64,000 bases of DNA from 2-02-FULL-55-14 sp964534125 (GCA_964534125.1 CAZHOJ010000003.1:282741-346740), one strand, 5' to 3'. Numbered from the stretch's first letter, positions 53,284-62,008 are shown. Translations and numbers: made by a program. Notes: generated by a model not told the origin, from the sequence alone.

Positions 53284-53320
53284 CCGCCTGCCCGCCCGTT
53301 TTGACCTCCTTGGCAGGCGG
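53284..53320. terminator. hairpin after the M28 peptidase gene
   Basis: A perfect 9-bp stem (CCGCCTGCC and its complement) lies 16 bp after the stop codon, with a 19-nt loop and no T-tract. It is followed by heptamer units (AGGATTT, TTGAAAT) up to the miniature element. Confidence 0.5.
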
Positions 53321-53409
53321 GTGAGCCGGTTGCGCTGAATGGGTTCAGAATGGAAGCGCAAGATCGAACACCATTCTAGGATTTCGTGATTTTGAAATTC
53401 GGAATTGTT

Positions 53410-53575
53410 TAGAAGCCATCTCAAAAACATCTCACGCAACGACCGCCACGGTAACAAAGAGAGATCGCAACGTGAGAACCCTACATTATGTTATGTTTTT
53501 GCGTTGCGGGCGCTGCCTTCGTTGCGAGCTTTGCGAGAAACCATCCTGTGGAGGGTAATTTTGAGATAGCTTCTA
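53410..53575. mobile_element. miniature inverted-repeat element, family B copy 2
   Basis: This 166-bp inverse copy of 41048-41213 differs from it at only about two positions by eye. Its ends are TAGAAGCCATCTCAAAAA and TTTTGAGATAGCTTCTA. It lies between the peptidase gene and the hybrid regulator gene. Confidence 0.82.
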
Positions 53576-53630
53576 GCATTTTTCGCCTGCGCCAGGATTC
53601 GGCAGGTTTAGCATTTAGCATTTCATCAAT

Positions 53631-56600
53631 ATGATCTCAACGGTCCCCCCAACCGTTCCCTCTGTTCACCCTCCTCCCTCCTCCCCGGATCTGCGTACGA
53701 TCTGCATTCTGATACTGATTCTCGTTTCAAACCCACAACTCTCCGCCCAGCCGAAGCTCCACCGCGTCCCGCAGGACTTCCGCACAATACAAAGCGCTGT
53801 CAACGCGTCCCTTCCCGGTGATACCGTTCTGGTGGATCAGGGTGTGTACTACGAGAACGTTCGCATCGTCAAGAACATCGTGCTCGCAAGCAGGTTCATC
53901 CTCGACGGGGATGCCGCTCATATACGGCAGACAGTTCTCGACGGCAGCAGACCGCTCGATAGCCGGCGGGGGTCTGTCATCACCATCACCGGCCCGACGG
54001 ACACCAGTTGTCAGGTCGTGGGATTCAGTATCCGGAATGGAACCGGAACCTCCCTCTATCTCGTGCCGCTTTCCGACTACTCGCCAGTAACGCAAGGAGG
54101 GGGCGGTGTACTTGTGATCAACGCAGGCGCCAGGATTGCCCACAACTGCATCGTGAATAATCGTCTCACTGCATCCAGTGTCGCCGACATCGCTCTCGGC
54201 GGCGGGATCCTGACCGTCGATACAACATTTTCGGACGAGGATCCTCCATATATCATCATTGAAGACAATATCGTCACGGGGAATGAGATCGCGGGTATGG
54301 CGACCAGGTCGGGAGGTGTCGAGATCAGCCAGCCGGGTATCGTTCGGCATAATGTCATCACATACAACAAGGCCCTTGCGCGGACCCGCTCCGGGGGAGG
54401 AGGCCTGTCCATCCAGTCCAGCGTGGAGTTCACCGTCCACGTTGTCGGAAACTACATCGCACATAATGTCGCCGGCCACGGGGGCGGGATCTTCATCGCC
54501 AACGACCACCGCCCGAAGGGAAGGGGCGTGCTGACGAACAACATCATCGCGTCGAATGAAGCGCTCGAGCTCGGCGGAGGCGTCTCGCTGGTCGAAATGA
54601 CAAAGGCCATCCTCATTCACAACACGATCGTCGGTAATCGGTCACCGACCCGCGCAGGAGGGATCAGCGCTCCCCATAACACTGTGCTCGTCATGGTGAA
54701 CAACATCCTGTGGGTGAACGAAACGGAACAGCTGACCACATCGGAGCATGCCCGGACCCTGAACAACCTTGTAGAGGGCGAGGACATCGGCCTCAGAACG
54801 ATCGGTGACGATCCGTTGTTCGTGCCGGGCGACTCGTTGTATCGTCTGTCTCCCGGGAGCCCCTGCATCGGAACCGGAGTCGCGGCTTTTCAATTGGCGG
54901 GCCTCCCCTTCCCGCTCCCCGCAGACGATTATGCAGGGATCCGGCGCATATACACAAATCATGGAAGACCCGATATCGGTGCGATGGAATCTCCGGAAGC
55001 GCTGAGCCCTGCCGGCCGGCGTATCCTTGACGCCTGGACAGATGAGACCGATCGGACAGTGGCCCTCACCGTTGCCGTACGTCAGGTTTCCCAGCCCGTC
55101 ATGTCTCCTGACGGCATGCAGCTTGAGAAAGCGGCGGAGCTCGCTACAGATGTCATTATCAACGACTCCGATGTCCGCCCCTTTTCCGGCCCCGCGACTG
55201 ACATCACACTGACGCTTCCACCTGAAGACAATCTGATAGAGGTCGACCTCACCGTGCGGGGCCGCGACAGATCCCGGCGATTATGGGCCTCCGTCTGGCT
55301 TCAGCCCGTTGAACAGCGCTCGAACCGGCTGTCGCCGACGCAGGACTACATCTTCTGCCGCTATCGCAACCTCATGCCCGGCACATACGAGCTCATGATC
55401 CGCCCGCACGATGAAGCGGAGTTCATCGACGTCGCCAACCAATCTTCCATCCGCATCGAGGTGCTTCCGTACTGGTACAACAGGTGGTGGGCGTATCTGC
55501 TGTACGCGCTCGCAGTGGCTGGCGTGTTCTTTTCCCTCTATCGCTACCGCATGAGAAGTGTCGCACTGGAGCAGAAGCTCCTGACGGAGCATCTCCAGGC
55601 GGAAAAGCTGGAAGAGATGGACCGGATGAAGTCCAGGTTCTTCGCCAACGTCACGCACGAGCTCCGCACCCCATTGACGCTGATCCTCGGCCCCGTCGAT
55701 TCTCTCCTGGGGCGGACGCAGAGCGCATCATCGCTCGAGCAGCTGGGATTCATTCAGCGAAATGCCCAAAAACTCCTGCGGGCGGTGGACATGTTGCTCG
55801 ACCTTTCCCGCCTGGAATCAGGGACTGTCACATTGAGGGTCGCCGAACAGGATGCGGTGGCATTGCTGCGGAAGATGACAGGATACTACGCGAGTCCCGC
55901 GGCGAAGAAGCAGATCGACCTCCGCTTCGAAGCCCGTGAGGAATTTGTCGCAGGATTCCTTGACGCGGAAAAGCTCGAGCACATCCTTCAGAATCTTATC
56001 TCAAATGCCCTGAAATTCTGCAAAGCCGGCGACACCATTGAGGTATCCGTGTGGAGAGAAACGGACCACCTCCTCTTCTCGGTGCGGGACACAGGGCCCG
56101 GCATCTCGGCCGAGGATCTTCCCCGCATCTTCGACCGGTTCTACAGGGCGGACGAGACCCACAAGACCGAAGGGACGGGCATCGGATTGGCCCTGACGAA
56201 GGAATTCGTAGAGCTCCACCATGGATCCATCGACGTGCAAAGCCGTCGTGGAGGAGGCACCACCTTCACCGTCCGCATACCCCTCGCAGGATACGCTCCA
56301 TCAGAGATCATCGAATCACCGCCCATGCTGACCGGCAAGCCGGAACATCCGCAGGCAGCAGTCGTACCAGAGGAAGAAGGCCTGGTGGCAGGCGCGAGTG
56401 GCGGAAAGCCCGTCGTCCTGGTCGCTGAGGACAATGACGATGCCCGGCAATTCATTGCATCTCAGCTTGCGGACCAGTACGAGGTCATCAAGGCAGTCGA
56501 CGGTCTCGAGGCGATCAATACGACACAGTACCAGATACCGGACCTCATCATCAGCGACGTCATGATGCCCAACAAGGACGGATATGAGGTGTGCAAGGCC

Positions 56601-57158
56601 ATCAAGACGGACGAGAGGACCTGCCATATCCCGGTCATTCTCCTCACGGCGCTCGCCGAGCAGGATCAGAAGCTTTCCGGATTGGAGCATGGGGCCGACG
56701 ATTATCTCGCCAAGCCCTTCGACGTCAAGGAGCTGAAGGTCCGTGTCCGGAATCTCATCGAGAACCGGAAGAAGGTGCGGGAATCGTTCATGCGGACGAC
56801 CGAGCTTCGTCCCGGCTCGATCCACGTCTCATCCCTGGATGACACGTTCCTCCAGAAGGCCATTGGAGTCGTCGAGAAGCACATGTCCGAGGCGGAATTT
56901 GACGTCGAGCAGTTCGCCCGGGACATGTTCCTCAGCCGCCGCCAGCTGAACCGGAAGCTAACGGCCATCACAAATCTGCCCGCCACGGACTTCGTGCGGC
57001 ATGTGCGTCTCCAGAGGGCAAAGGACCTTCTCGAGCAGAATGCCGGCACGGTAGCGGAGATCGCGGATTCCGTGGGATTCGCTAACCATTCCTATTTTGC
57101 GAAGACTTTTCAGGAAAAATTCGGACTTCTCCCCAGTCAGGTTCGCACACCAGAATAG
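53631..57158 (+). CDS. hybrid two-component regulator with parallel beta-helix sensor domain
   Basis: The protein has 1175 residues. After a leader ending QLSAQ, about residues 45-480 form a right-handed parallel beta-helix (LHRVPQDFRTIQSAVNASLPGDTVLVDQGVYYENV, GIVRHNVITYNKA, GVLTNNIIASNEALELGGGVSL, ILIHNTIVGNRS). A Y_Y_Y-type Ig domain (about 530-610) and one membrane helix (about 618-638) follow. HisKA has His676 (NVTHELRTPLTLI); the HATPase domain has GPGISAEDLPRIFDRFY and GTGIGLAL. The receiver has Asp976 (IISDVMMP), and the C-terminal AraC-type HTH is about 1085-1172. Everything is on one chain, as in Bacteroides HTCS proteins, but those carry a beta-propeller sensor. It probably controls the three secreted-protein genes downstream. 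Confidence 0.88.
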   Translation: MISTVPPTVPSVHPPPSSPDLRTICILILILVSNPQLSAQPKLHRVPQDFRTIQSAVNASLPGDTVLVDQGVYYENVRIVKNIVLASRFILDGDAAHIRQTVLDGSRPLDSRRGSVITITGPTDTSCQVVGFSIRNGTGTSLYLVPLSDYSPVTQGGGGVLVINAGARIAHNCIVNNRLTASSVADIALGGGILTVDTTFSDEDPPYIIIEDNIVTGNEIAGMATRSGGVEISQPGIVRHNVITYNKALARTRSGGGGLSIQSSVEFTVHVVGNYIAHNVAGHGGGIFIANDHRPKGRGVLTNNIIASNEALELGGGVSLVEMTKAILIHNTIVGNRSPTRAGGISAPHNTVLVMVNNILWVNETEQLTTSEHARTLNNLVEGEDIGLRTIGDDPLFVPGDSLYRLSPGSPCIGTGVAAFQLAGLPFPLPADDYAGIRRIYTNHGRPDIGAMESPEALSPAGRRILDAWTDETDRTVALTVAVRQVSQPVMSPDGMQLEKAAELATDVIINDSDVRPFSGPATDITLTLPPEDNLIEVDLTVRGRDRSRRLWASVWLQPVEQRSNRLSPTQDYIFCRYRNLMPGTYELMIRPHDEAEFIDVANQSSIRIEVLPYWYNRWWAYLLYALAVAGVFFSLYRYRMRSVALEQKLLTEHLQAEKLEEMDRMKSRFFANVTHELRTPLTLILGPVDSLLGRTQSASSLEQLGFIQRNAQKLLRAVDMLLDLSRLESGTVTLRVAEQDAVALLRKMTGYYASPAAKKQIDLRFEAREEFVAGFLDAEKLEHILQNLISNALKFCKAGDTIEVSVWRETDHLLFSVRDTGPGISAEDLPRIFDRFYRADETHKTEGTGIGLALTKEFVELHHGSIDVQSRRGGGTTFTVRIPLAGYAPSEIIESPPMLTGKPEHPQAAVVPEEEGLVAGASGGKPVVLVAEDNDDARQFIASQLADQYEVIKAVDGLEAINTTQYQIPDLIISDVMMPNKDGYEVCKAIKTDERTCHIPVILLTALAEQDQKLSGLEHGADDYLAKPFDVKELKVRVRNLIENRKKVRESFMRTTELRPGSIHVSSLDDTFLQKAIGVVEKHMSEAEFDVEQFARDMFLSRRQLNRKLTAITNLPATDFVRHVRLQRAKDLLEQNAGTVAEIADSVGFANHSYFAKTFQEKFGLLPSQVRTPE

Positions 57159-57181
57159 CCCCGTTTTTCGCGTCCCGATTC

Positions 57182-57224
57182 TGGGACATCGCCCGATGTC
57201 CCACCCGCGGCACAAGCTGTCCCA
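57182..57224. promoter_or_regulatory. TGGGACA/TGTCCCA operator-like palindrome
   Basis: A perfect 9-bp dyad, TGGGACATC-gccc-GATGTCCCA (57182-57203), is followed by another TGTCCCA half-site at 57218-57224. It lies between the hybrid regulator and the first of three secreted-protein genes and could be an operator, or act as a terminator hairpin for the regulator. Confidence 0.5.
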
Positions 57225-57304
57225 CCAGGATTAACCACCCCAGACCTCCGCGATGTTAATTGCTGCATCGTCTTCAAGAGATCCAGCCAAATCAGGAGGT
57301 CATC

Positions 57305-58891
57305 ATGAGACCACTGCTCATACTGTTCATACTCGTAGCCGGCTCGAATGGGCCCGCCCGGTCGCAAGAGACAGCACCGTCGGGCCTTCTTTTTCAGTCC
57401 CTCCCGGAGGGGTGCACAGTGGGGGTCGCATCAGGCAGGATCACCCGGGACGGCCGTCCGCTGCTGTGGAAGAACAAGGACAACGACTTCGCGGCCACGC
57501 CCACCGAGCCATACATCTATCAGGTGGATTACGACACCAGCGAAGCGATCGCATTCATTTGTCTCAACAGGTTCGAGAGCGGCCCGACATTCGACGGCGT
57601 CAACGAGGAGGGATTCGCAATTGCGTTCGCCAGCTCGGACGACCTGGCCAAACCAGGAATTCCTACCAACAATACGGGTTTTATTCGCTTTGCCCTCGGA
57701 AGGTGCAGAACAGTCTTCGATTTCAAACACATTCTTGACTCCACGAACATCACTGGCCGAACGACTGCCGGAAATTTTGGGGTCATGGACCGCCTCGGCG
57801 GTGCCGCGATCTTCGAAATATCTTCAGACGCCTATTGGTGGTATGACGCAAATGACACCGCGAACGCCGATGGATATGTCATACGCACCAATTTCTCTCT
57901 GCAGGGAGGTGGGACCTTAGGGAAAGAACGGTACGATCGCTCGAGAGAACTCGTAGGGACGATATGCGCGGGGGACAGTCTGGATGCACAGTGCATGATC
58001 CGTTACCACATGCGGGATCTGAATCAGTACGGAAAACCGTTCGCTATGCCATACTACACAAGCATGTTCTACCCCCAGGTCCCTCACTGGTATCTGTACA
58101 CGTATGGATTCGTCCTGAATTCTTTGACCACGGCGGCTGTCGTTATGGAAGGCGTGTTGCCGGGGGAAGACCCCCGGTTGACCACGATGTGGACCTCTCT
58201 TGGTTTTCCGGGTACGTCGATCGTGGTCCCGTTCTGGCCGGTCTGCGAACCACCGGCATCCGCCAGGGGGGATGAATCAAGTCCGTTGTCCCTTGCGTCC
58301 AAGTCCCTCCGGAACGAGGTGATGGACGTATACACTGTGACGCAATATCCGGGATACCAGCTTGAATTTCTGAATACGTACAAGCTGTGCGACACGCTGG
58401 GAGGCGGACTGTGGCCGTATCTGTTCGATGCTGAGCACTCTGTCATTGCTGCTGCAGAAATCAGCCTGGAGGCGTGGAGAGGAATGGGGGATTGGCTTTC
58501 GACAGAGATGATAGAAGGCAAGGAATCAGAGCTTGCAGCGATCGCTCTGGACAAGCTGCAGGGAGCAATGGGCGTGGTGGCTGTGCGTGGAGGGGAACCG
58601 CCTGCCACCCCGGCAGCATTCGCGCTTCTGCAGAATTATCCGAATCCGTTCAATCCGTCGACTGTCATCTCCTTCCAATTGCCAATTGCTTCTTACGTCT
58701 CACTAAAGGTTTTCGATCTCCTGGGACGGGAAATGGCCGTGCTTGTCGACGAGCAACAGTCAGCCGGGGCACACAGCGCCACATGGAACGCACAGGGTAT
58801 GGCGAGTGGAATGTATTTCTATCGCCTGGAAACGACAGGAACAGATGGGATGAAAAAAGTGAGCACCAGGAAGATGACGCTGATGAAGTGA
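57305..58891 (+). CDS. secreted Ntn-hydrolase-like protein with T9SS sorting domain
   Basis: The protein has 528 residues. A perfect AGGAGGT site precedes the ATG, and the signal peptide ends PARSQ. The sequence EGCTVGVASGRITRDGRPLLWKNKDND begins the mature region. In the C45/C59 amidohydrolases (acyl-CoA:6-APA acyltransferase, linear amide hydrolases) this is the motif in which a Cys (here Cys37) becomes the N-terminal nucleophile after autocleavage. The rest follows that fold loosely (FDGVNEEGFAIAFAS). The substrate is unknown. The C-terminal sorting domain (NYPNPFNPSTVISF to RKMTLMK) contains three 7-bp units at 58673-58693. The next gene starts 20 bp later. Confidence 0.75.
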   Translation: MRPLLILFILVAGSNGPARSQETAPSGLLFQSLPEGCTVGVASGRITRDGRPLLWKNKDNDFAATPTEPYIYQVDYDTSEAIAFICLNRFESGPTFDGVNEEGFAIAFASSDDLAKPGIPTNNTGFIRFALGRCRTVFDFKHILDSTNITGRTTAGNFGVMDRLGGAAIFEISSDAYWWYDANDTANADGYVIRTNFSLQGGGTLGKERYDRSRELVGTICAGDSLDAQCMIRYHMRDLNQYGKPFAMPYYTSMFYPQVPHWYLYTYGFVLNSLTTAAVVMEGVLPGEDPRLTTMWTSLGFPGTSIVVPFWPVCEPPASARGDESSPLSLASKSLRNEVMDVYTVTQYPGYQLEFLNTYKLCDTLGGGLWPYLFDAEHSVIAAAEISLEAWRGMGDWLSTEMIEGKESELAAIALDKLQGAMGVVAVRGGEPPATPAAFALLQNYPNPFNPSTVISFQLPIASYVSLKVFDLLGREMAVLVDEQQSAGAHSATWNAQGMASGMYFYRLETTGTDGMKKVSTRKMTLMK

Positions 58892-58911
58892 CATTGATGG
58901 AGGAAGATATC

Positions 58912-60243
58912 ATGAAGACATTCATTCGATATGCGGCTGTCCTGTGCCTGACCTGTCAGTTGGCGCAGGCGCAAATCCCTGGCTGGAAGGTGGTGAGCGA
59001 GAACCTTCTGGGAACCCTGAATCCATCCCTGCTGAAGATGGCATGCGATAGCAGAGGGAACCTGTGGTTTGCAAACGGCTTAACTACTTCGACATCAGTG
59101 TCCCTTTTCAATGAAGATGGGTTCGAGGTCAGCCAAGACAGCATTCTCGTGAACCTGGCATGGGGCGTATGGGGAATGGCCGCTGACCCTCAGGATGTGC
59201 TGTGGTTGGCAACTGATGGCTCAGGGTTGCTCCGGTATGATGGCATTTCGGCGTCAGTATACAATACCTCAAACTCCGGTATCAAGACGAATTCGATCTT
59301 GTCCATCGCTATTGACAAGTCGGGGATTATCTGGCTAGGGACAGACCGGGGTCTTATCCGGTATGACGGCAGGGAGTGGTTTCTCTTCGACCACACAAAC
59401 TCTCCTCTCCCCAGGAACAATCACATCAGATCAGTCGCCATCGATCCGCTGGGCAAGATCTGGTGCGGTCTCGGCCTGGAGGCCGCAAGCTACATCATGA
59501 GTTATGATGGAACTTCCTGGACTTCATTTCTCTCTAACGTTTGGTCGCCACCCCTCTACCCTGTTGAATACATGACAAGTTCACTCTCCGGAGAGATGTG
59601 GTTTCAGGCGGGAGCGGGCGGCATTCATTGCATACGTGCGGATACAATCACGTCATTCGGCTATGGAGGTATTAACTCACTTGTTGTGGATGACTGCGGA
59701 GGCGTCTGGGCTGGCACAGGCTGGAGCGACGGCTTTGGCACGGGAGGCCAGGGGCTCCTCAGGTATGACGGTAAAGACTGGACTGTATTCAACAAAGACA
59801 ACTCTCCGCTCCCGGGGAACAACATCCTTGGACTAACCAAGGGCCACGATGGAACTATTCGGGTTGTCGCGATGGATGAAACAGGGTGGTGGGGCCCCAT
59901 ATATGTTGTGAGTATCGACCCGTCTGTCGTCACTGCAGCACATCCGTCACCAGCTGACCTTCCAGACGAATTCTCCTTGGATCAGAACTACCCCAATCCC
60001 TTCAATCCCACGACGGACATAGGATTCAGGATACAGGATAGAAGATATGTGAGGGTGTCTGTGTTCGACGTGCTTGGCCGAGAAGTGGCGGTGCTGGTGG
60101 ACAGAGAGTTGTCTCCAGGATCCCACACGACCACATGGAACGCGAACGGGATGACCAGTGGCCTCTACTTCTACAGGTTGGAGGTGAGAGGTGAAAAAGG
60201 TGAGAGGTGGGTGGAGACAAAGAAGATGATGTTGGTCAGATAA
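58912..60243 (+). CDS. secreted two-component-regulator-type beta-propeller with T9SS sorting domain
   Basis: The protein has 443 residues with a signal peptide ending LAQAQ. About seven Reg_prop-like blades repeat the pattern IAIDKSGIIWLGTDRGLIRYDG, the propeller normally found as the sensor of hybrid two-component regulators, here freely secreted. The sorting domain (NYPNPFNPTTDIGF to KKMMLVR) has four heptamers at 60021-60048 and more near its end. GGAGGAAG precedes the ATG; a long upstream open frame overlaps the previous gene and is spurious. Confidence 0.82.
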   Translation: MKTFIRYAAVLCLTCQLAQAQIPGWKVVSENLLGTLNPSLLKMACDSRGNLWFANGLTTSTSVSLFNEDGFEVSQDSILVNLAWGVWGMAADPQDVLWLATDGSGLLRYDGISASVYNTSNSGIKTNSILSIAIDKSGIIWLGTDRGLIRYDGREWFLFDHTNSPLPRNNHIRSVAIDPLGKIWCGLGLEAASYIMSYDGTSWTSFLSNVWSPPLYPVEYMTSSLSGEMWFQAGAGGIHCIRADTITSFGYGGINSLVVDDCGGVWAGTGWSDGFGTGGQGLLRYDGKDWTVFNKDNSPLPGNNILGLTKGHDGTIRVVAMDETGWWGPIYVVSIDPSVVTAAHPSPADLPDEFSLDQNYPNPFNPTTDIGFRIQDRRYVRVSVFDVLGREVAVLVDRELSPGSHTTTWNANGMTSGLYFYRLEVRGEKGERWVETKKMMLVR

Positions 60244-60256
60244 GGAGATGAACATC

Positions 60257-61927
60257 ATGAGAATCCTCGTGATTGCTGCCTTGCTAAGTTGCATTCCTGC
60301 GATTGACGTTATCGGACAAGACCGTACCGAATCCAACTGGTCGGAAGATCTTGAATACAACATACCATTCGGCATAAGTGAAGGTTGGATGGGACCTGAC
60401 CCCGCCCAGATCAACCTGGATGGCCACTCAAATGTGATCGTCGCCTATACGAACCATGACAGCGTGTTTTCACTCATCAGTGCGGTAAAGTTCGATCCCC
60501 AGGGGAATGTGATATGGGCCAAAACATTCCAGGATACGAGTGCTTGGACTCGCTTCGAACACCTGCGAACAGATCCACAGGACAACATCTACCTCCTCTA
60601 CAGCTCCGGGGATTATGCCTATACGTCCAAACAAGTCAACATACTGAAGCTCACAGAATCGGGTGACTCTATCTGGCACCGGGCGCTGGGTGTCGAGGGG
60701 CAAATCTGGAGTAGCGTGACTGGAGCACTCATTGAATCCGACGGATCTGTGGTGGTTTCCAGTTATTGGACGATTGGTGGATACGTCGACACGATGTCCA
60801 CTCTTCTCAAAATTGTGAAGTTCGATGCAGCTGGAATGATGCTTTGGGAGCACGAGACGGAAGGAATAGCGGATGTCGCACTGTATTCCGAGTCTTGCCC
60901 CATCCCCACAAAATTGCTCCTGAGCTCAGACGGATCGCTGTTTGTGGGACATACCATTTGGAAGGATTCACAAACATTTGCAACACGAATTACCAAACTG
61001 GATCGACATGGTAATACTGTTCAGAGCCGGATACTAGCTGATGACTGGACACCATCGAACATTCTCGTGGACATGCAGCATGATGATCGTGGCAATTTCA
61101 TTCTTGTAAGGGAGCATGGCGGAGGGTGCTCCGGATGGGGGGCAAAGCAAGACAGCTGGGGAGTCTCCGTTTCTGCTCTCGATGAACAACTGGATACCCT
61201 CTGGACGCGACAGACACCTCTATCAGCATGTGGCGGAATGTCGTCGGTCGGAATGGTTGAAGGGAAGAACATTGTTATCAGCGGATCAATAGCTGTTTCT
61301 GGGATGGGTATGGTCTGCTATAGCAATGAAGGGAGTCAGGTCTGGCTCACCGTGGACAACAGCTTTGACTGGGGGACGGCCATGGCTCAGATCAGCAGTG
61401 AGAACATTGTTGTTGCTGGATATAAGGGAGACTCCGGGACGCCACTGGTCCTGTACTCAGCACATGGGACCTCCAGCATCCTGACGACGATTCCTATTCC
61501 TCTAGAACGTATTCGCCTCACATATGATGAGAAGACACAGGCCTTCTATATGATTGGCCTTGTGCGTGATCAAAACTCATTATTCTTTCGAGTGTATCGT
61601 ATAAGCGTCTCTGTCGCAGGAATCGCTGAGGATAACTCTCTCGATGAGATTGGCTATACACTCGACCAGAATTACCCGAATCCATTCAATCCCACGACGG
61701 ACATAGGATTCAGGATACGGGAGAGAGGATTGGTGAAGGTGTCAGTGTTCGACGTGCTTGGCCGAGAAGTGGCGGTACTGGTGGACGGTGAGCTGGCTCC
61801 AGGATCCCACACGGCAACATGGAACGCGGGCGGGATTACCAGTGGCCTCTACTTCTACAGGCTGGAGGTGAGAGGTGAAAAAGGTGAGAGGTGGGTGGAG
61901 ACGAAGAAGATGGTGTTGCTGAGGTAA
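60257..61927 (+). CDS. secreted beta-propeller protein with T9SS sorting domain
   Basis: The protein has 556 residues with a signal peptide ending DVIGQ. Repeats of the type KFDPQGNVIWAKTFQD, LTESGDSIWHRAL and KFDAAGMMLWEHE are SBBP/PQQ-like beta-propeller blades. The sorting domain is almost identical in DNA to that of the preceding gene (60000-60241 compared with 61680-61925), indicating recent conversion or duplication of that part only. GGAGATG lies upstream of ATG 60257. Third and last gene of the putative operon. Confidence 0.82.
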   Translation: MRILVIAALLSCIPAIDVIGQDRTESNWSEDLEYNIPFGISEGWMGPDPAQINLDGHSNVIVAYTNHDSVFSLISAVKFDPQGNVIWAKTFQDTSAWTRFEHLRTDPQDNIYLLYSSGDYAYTSKQVNILKLTESGDSIWHRALGVEGQIWSSVTGALIESDGSVVVSSYWTIGGYVDTMSTLLKIVKFDAAGMMLWEHETEGIADVALYSESCPIPTKLLLSSDGSLFVGHTIWKDSQTFATRITKLDRHGNTVQSRILADDWTPSNILVDMQHDDRGNFILVREHGGGCSGWGAKQDSWGVSVSALDEQLDTLWTRQTPLSACGGMSSVGMVEGKNIVISGSIAVSGMGMVCYSNEGSQVWLTVDNSFDWGTAMAQISSENIVVAGYKGDSGTPLVLYSAHGTSSILTTIPIPLERIRLTYDEKTQAFYMIGLVRDQNSLFFRVYRISVSVAGIAEDNSLDEIGYTLDQNYPNPFNPTTDIGFRIRERGLVKVSVFDVLGREVAVLVDGELAPGSHTATWNAGGITSGLYFYRLEVRGEKGERWVETKKMVLLR

Positions 61928-61983
61928 AACAGGATGGGTGAATCGAGAATCGCAAACTAAGAATAGTGTAGACCTGGATGAAG

Positions 61984-62008
61984 AACGCCCGGTACCTCGC
62001 CGGGCGTT
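61984..62008 (+). terminator. hairpin terminator of the secreted-protein operon
   Basis: A perfect 9-bp stem (AACGCCCGG and its complement) with a 7-nt loop lies 57 bp after the stop, followed by GCTGTTCTTG. Heptamer units fill the space before it. Confidence 0.75.

Noticed and set aside
58474..58911. N-terminal extension of the propeller gene overlapping the Ntn-hydrolase-like gene
   Set aside because: The ATG at 58912 has a strong ribosome site and starts a clear signal peptide; the extension is coding sequence of the previous gene read out of frame.
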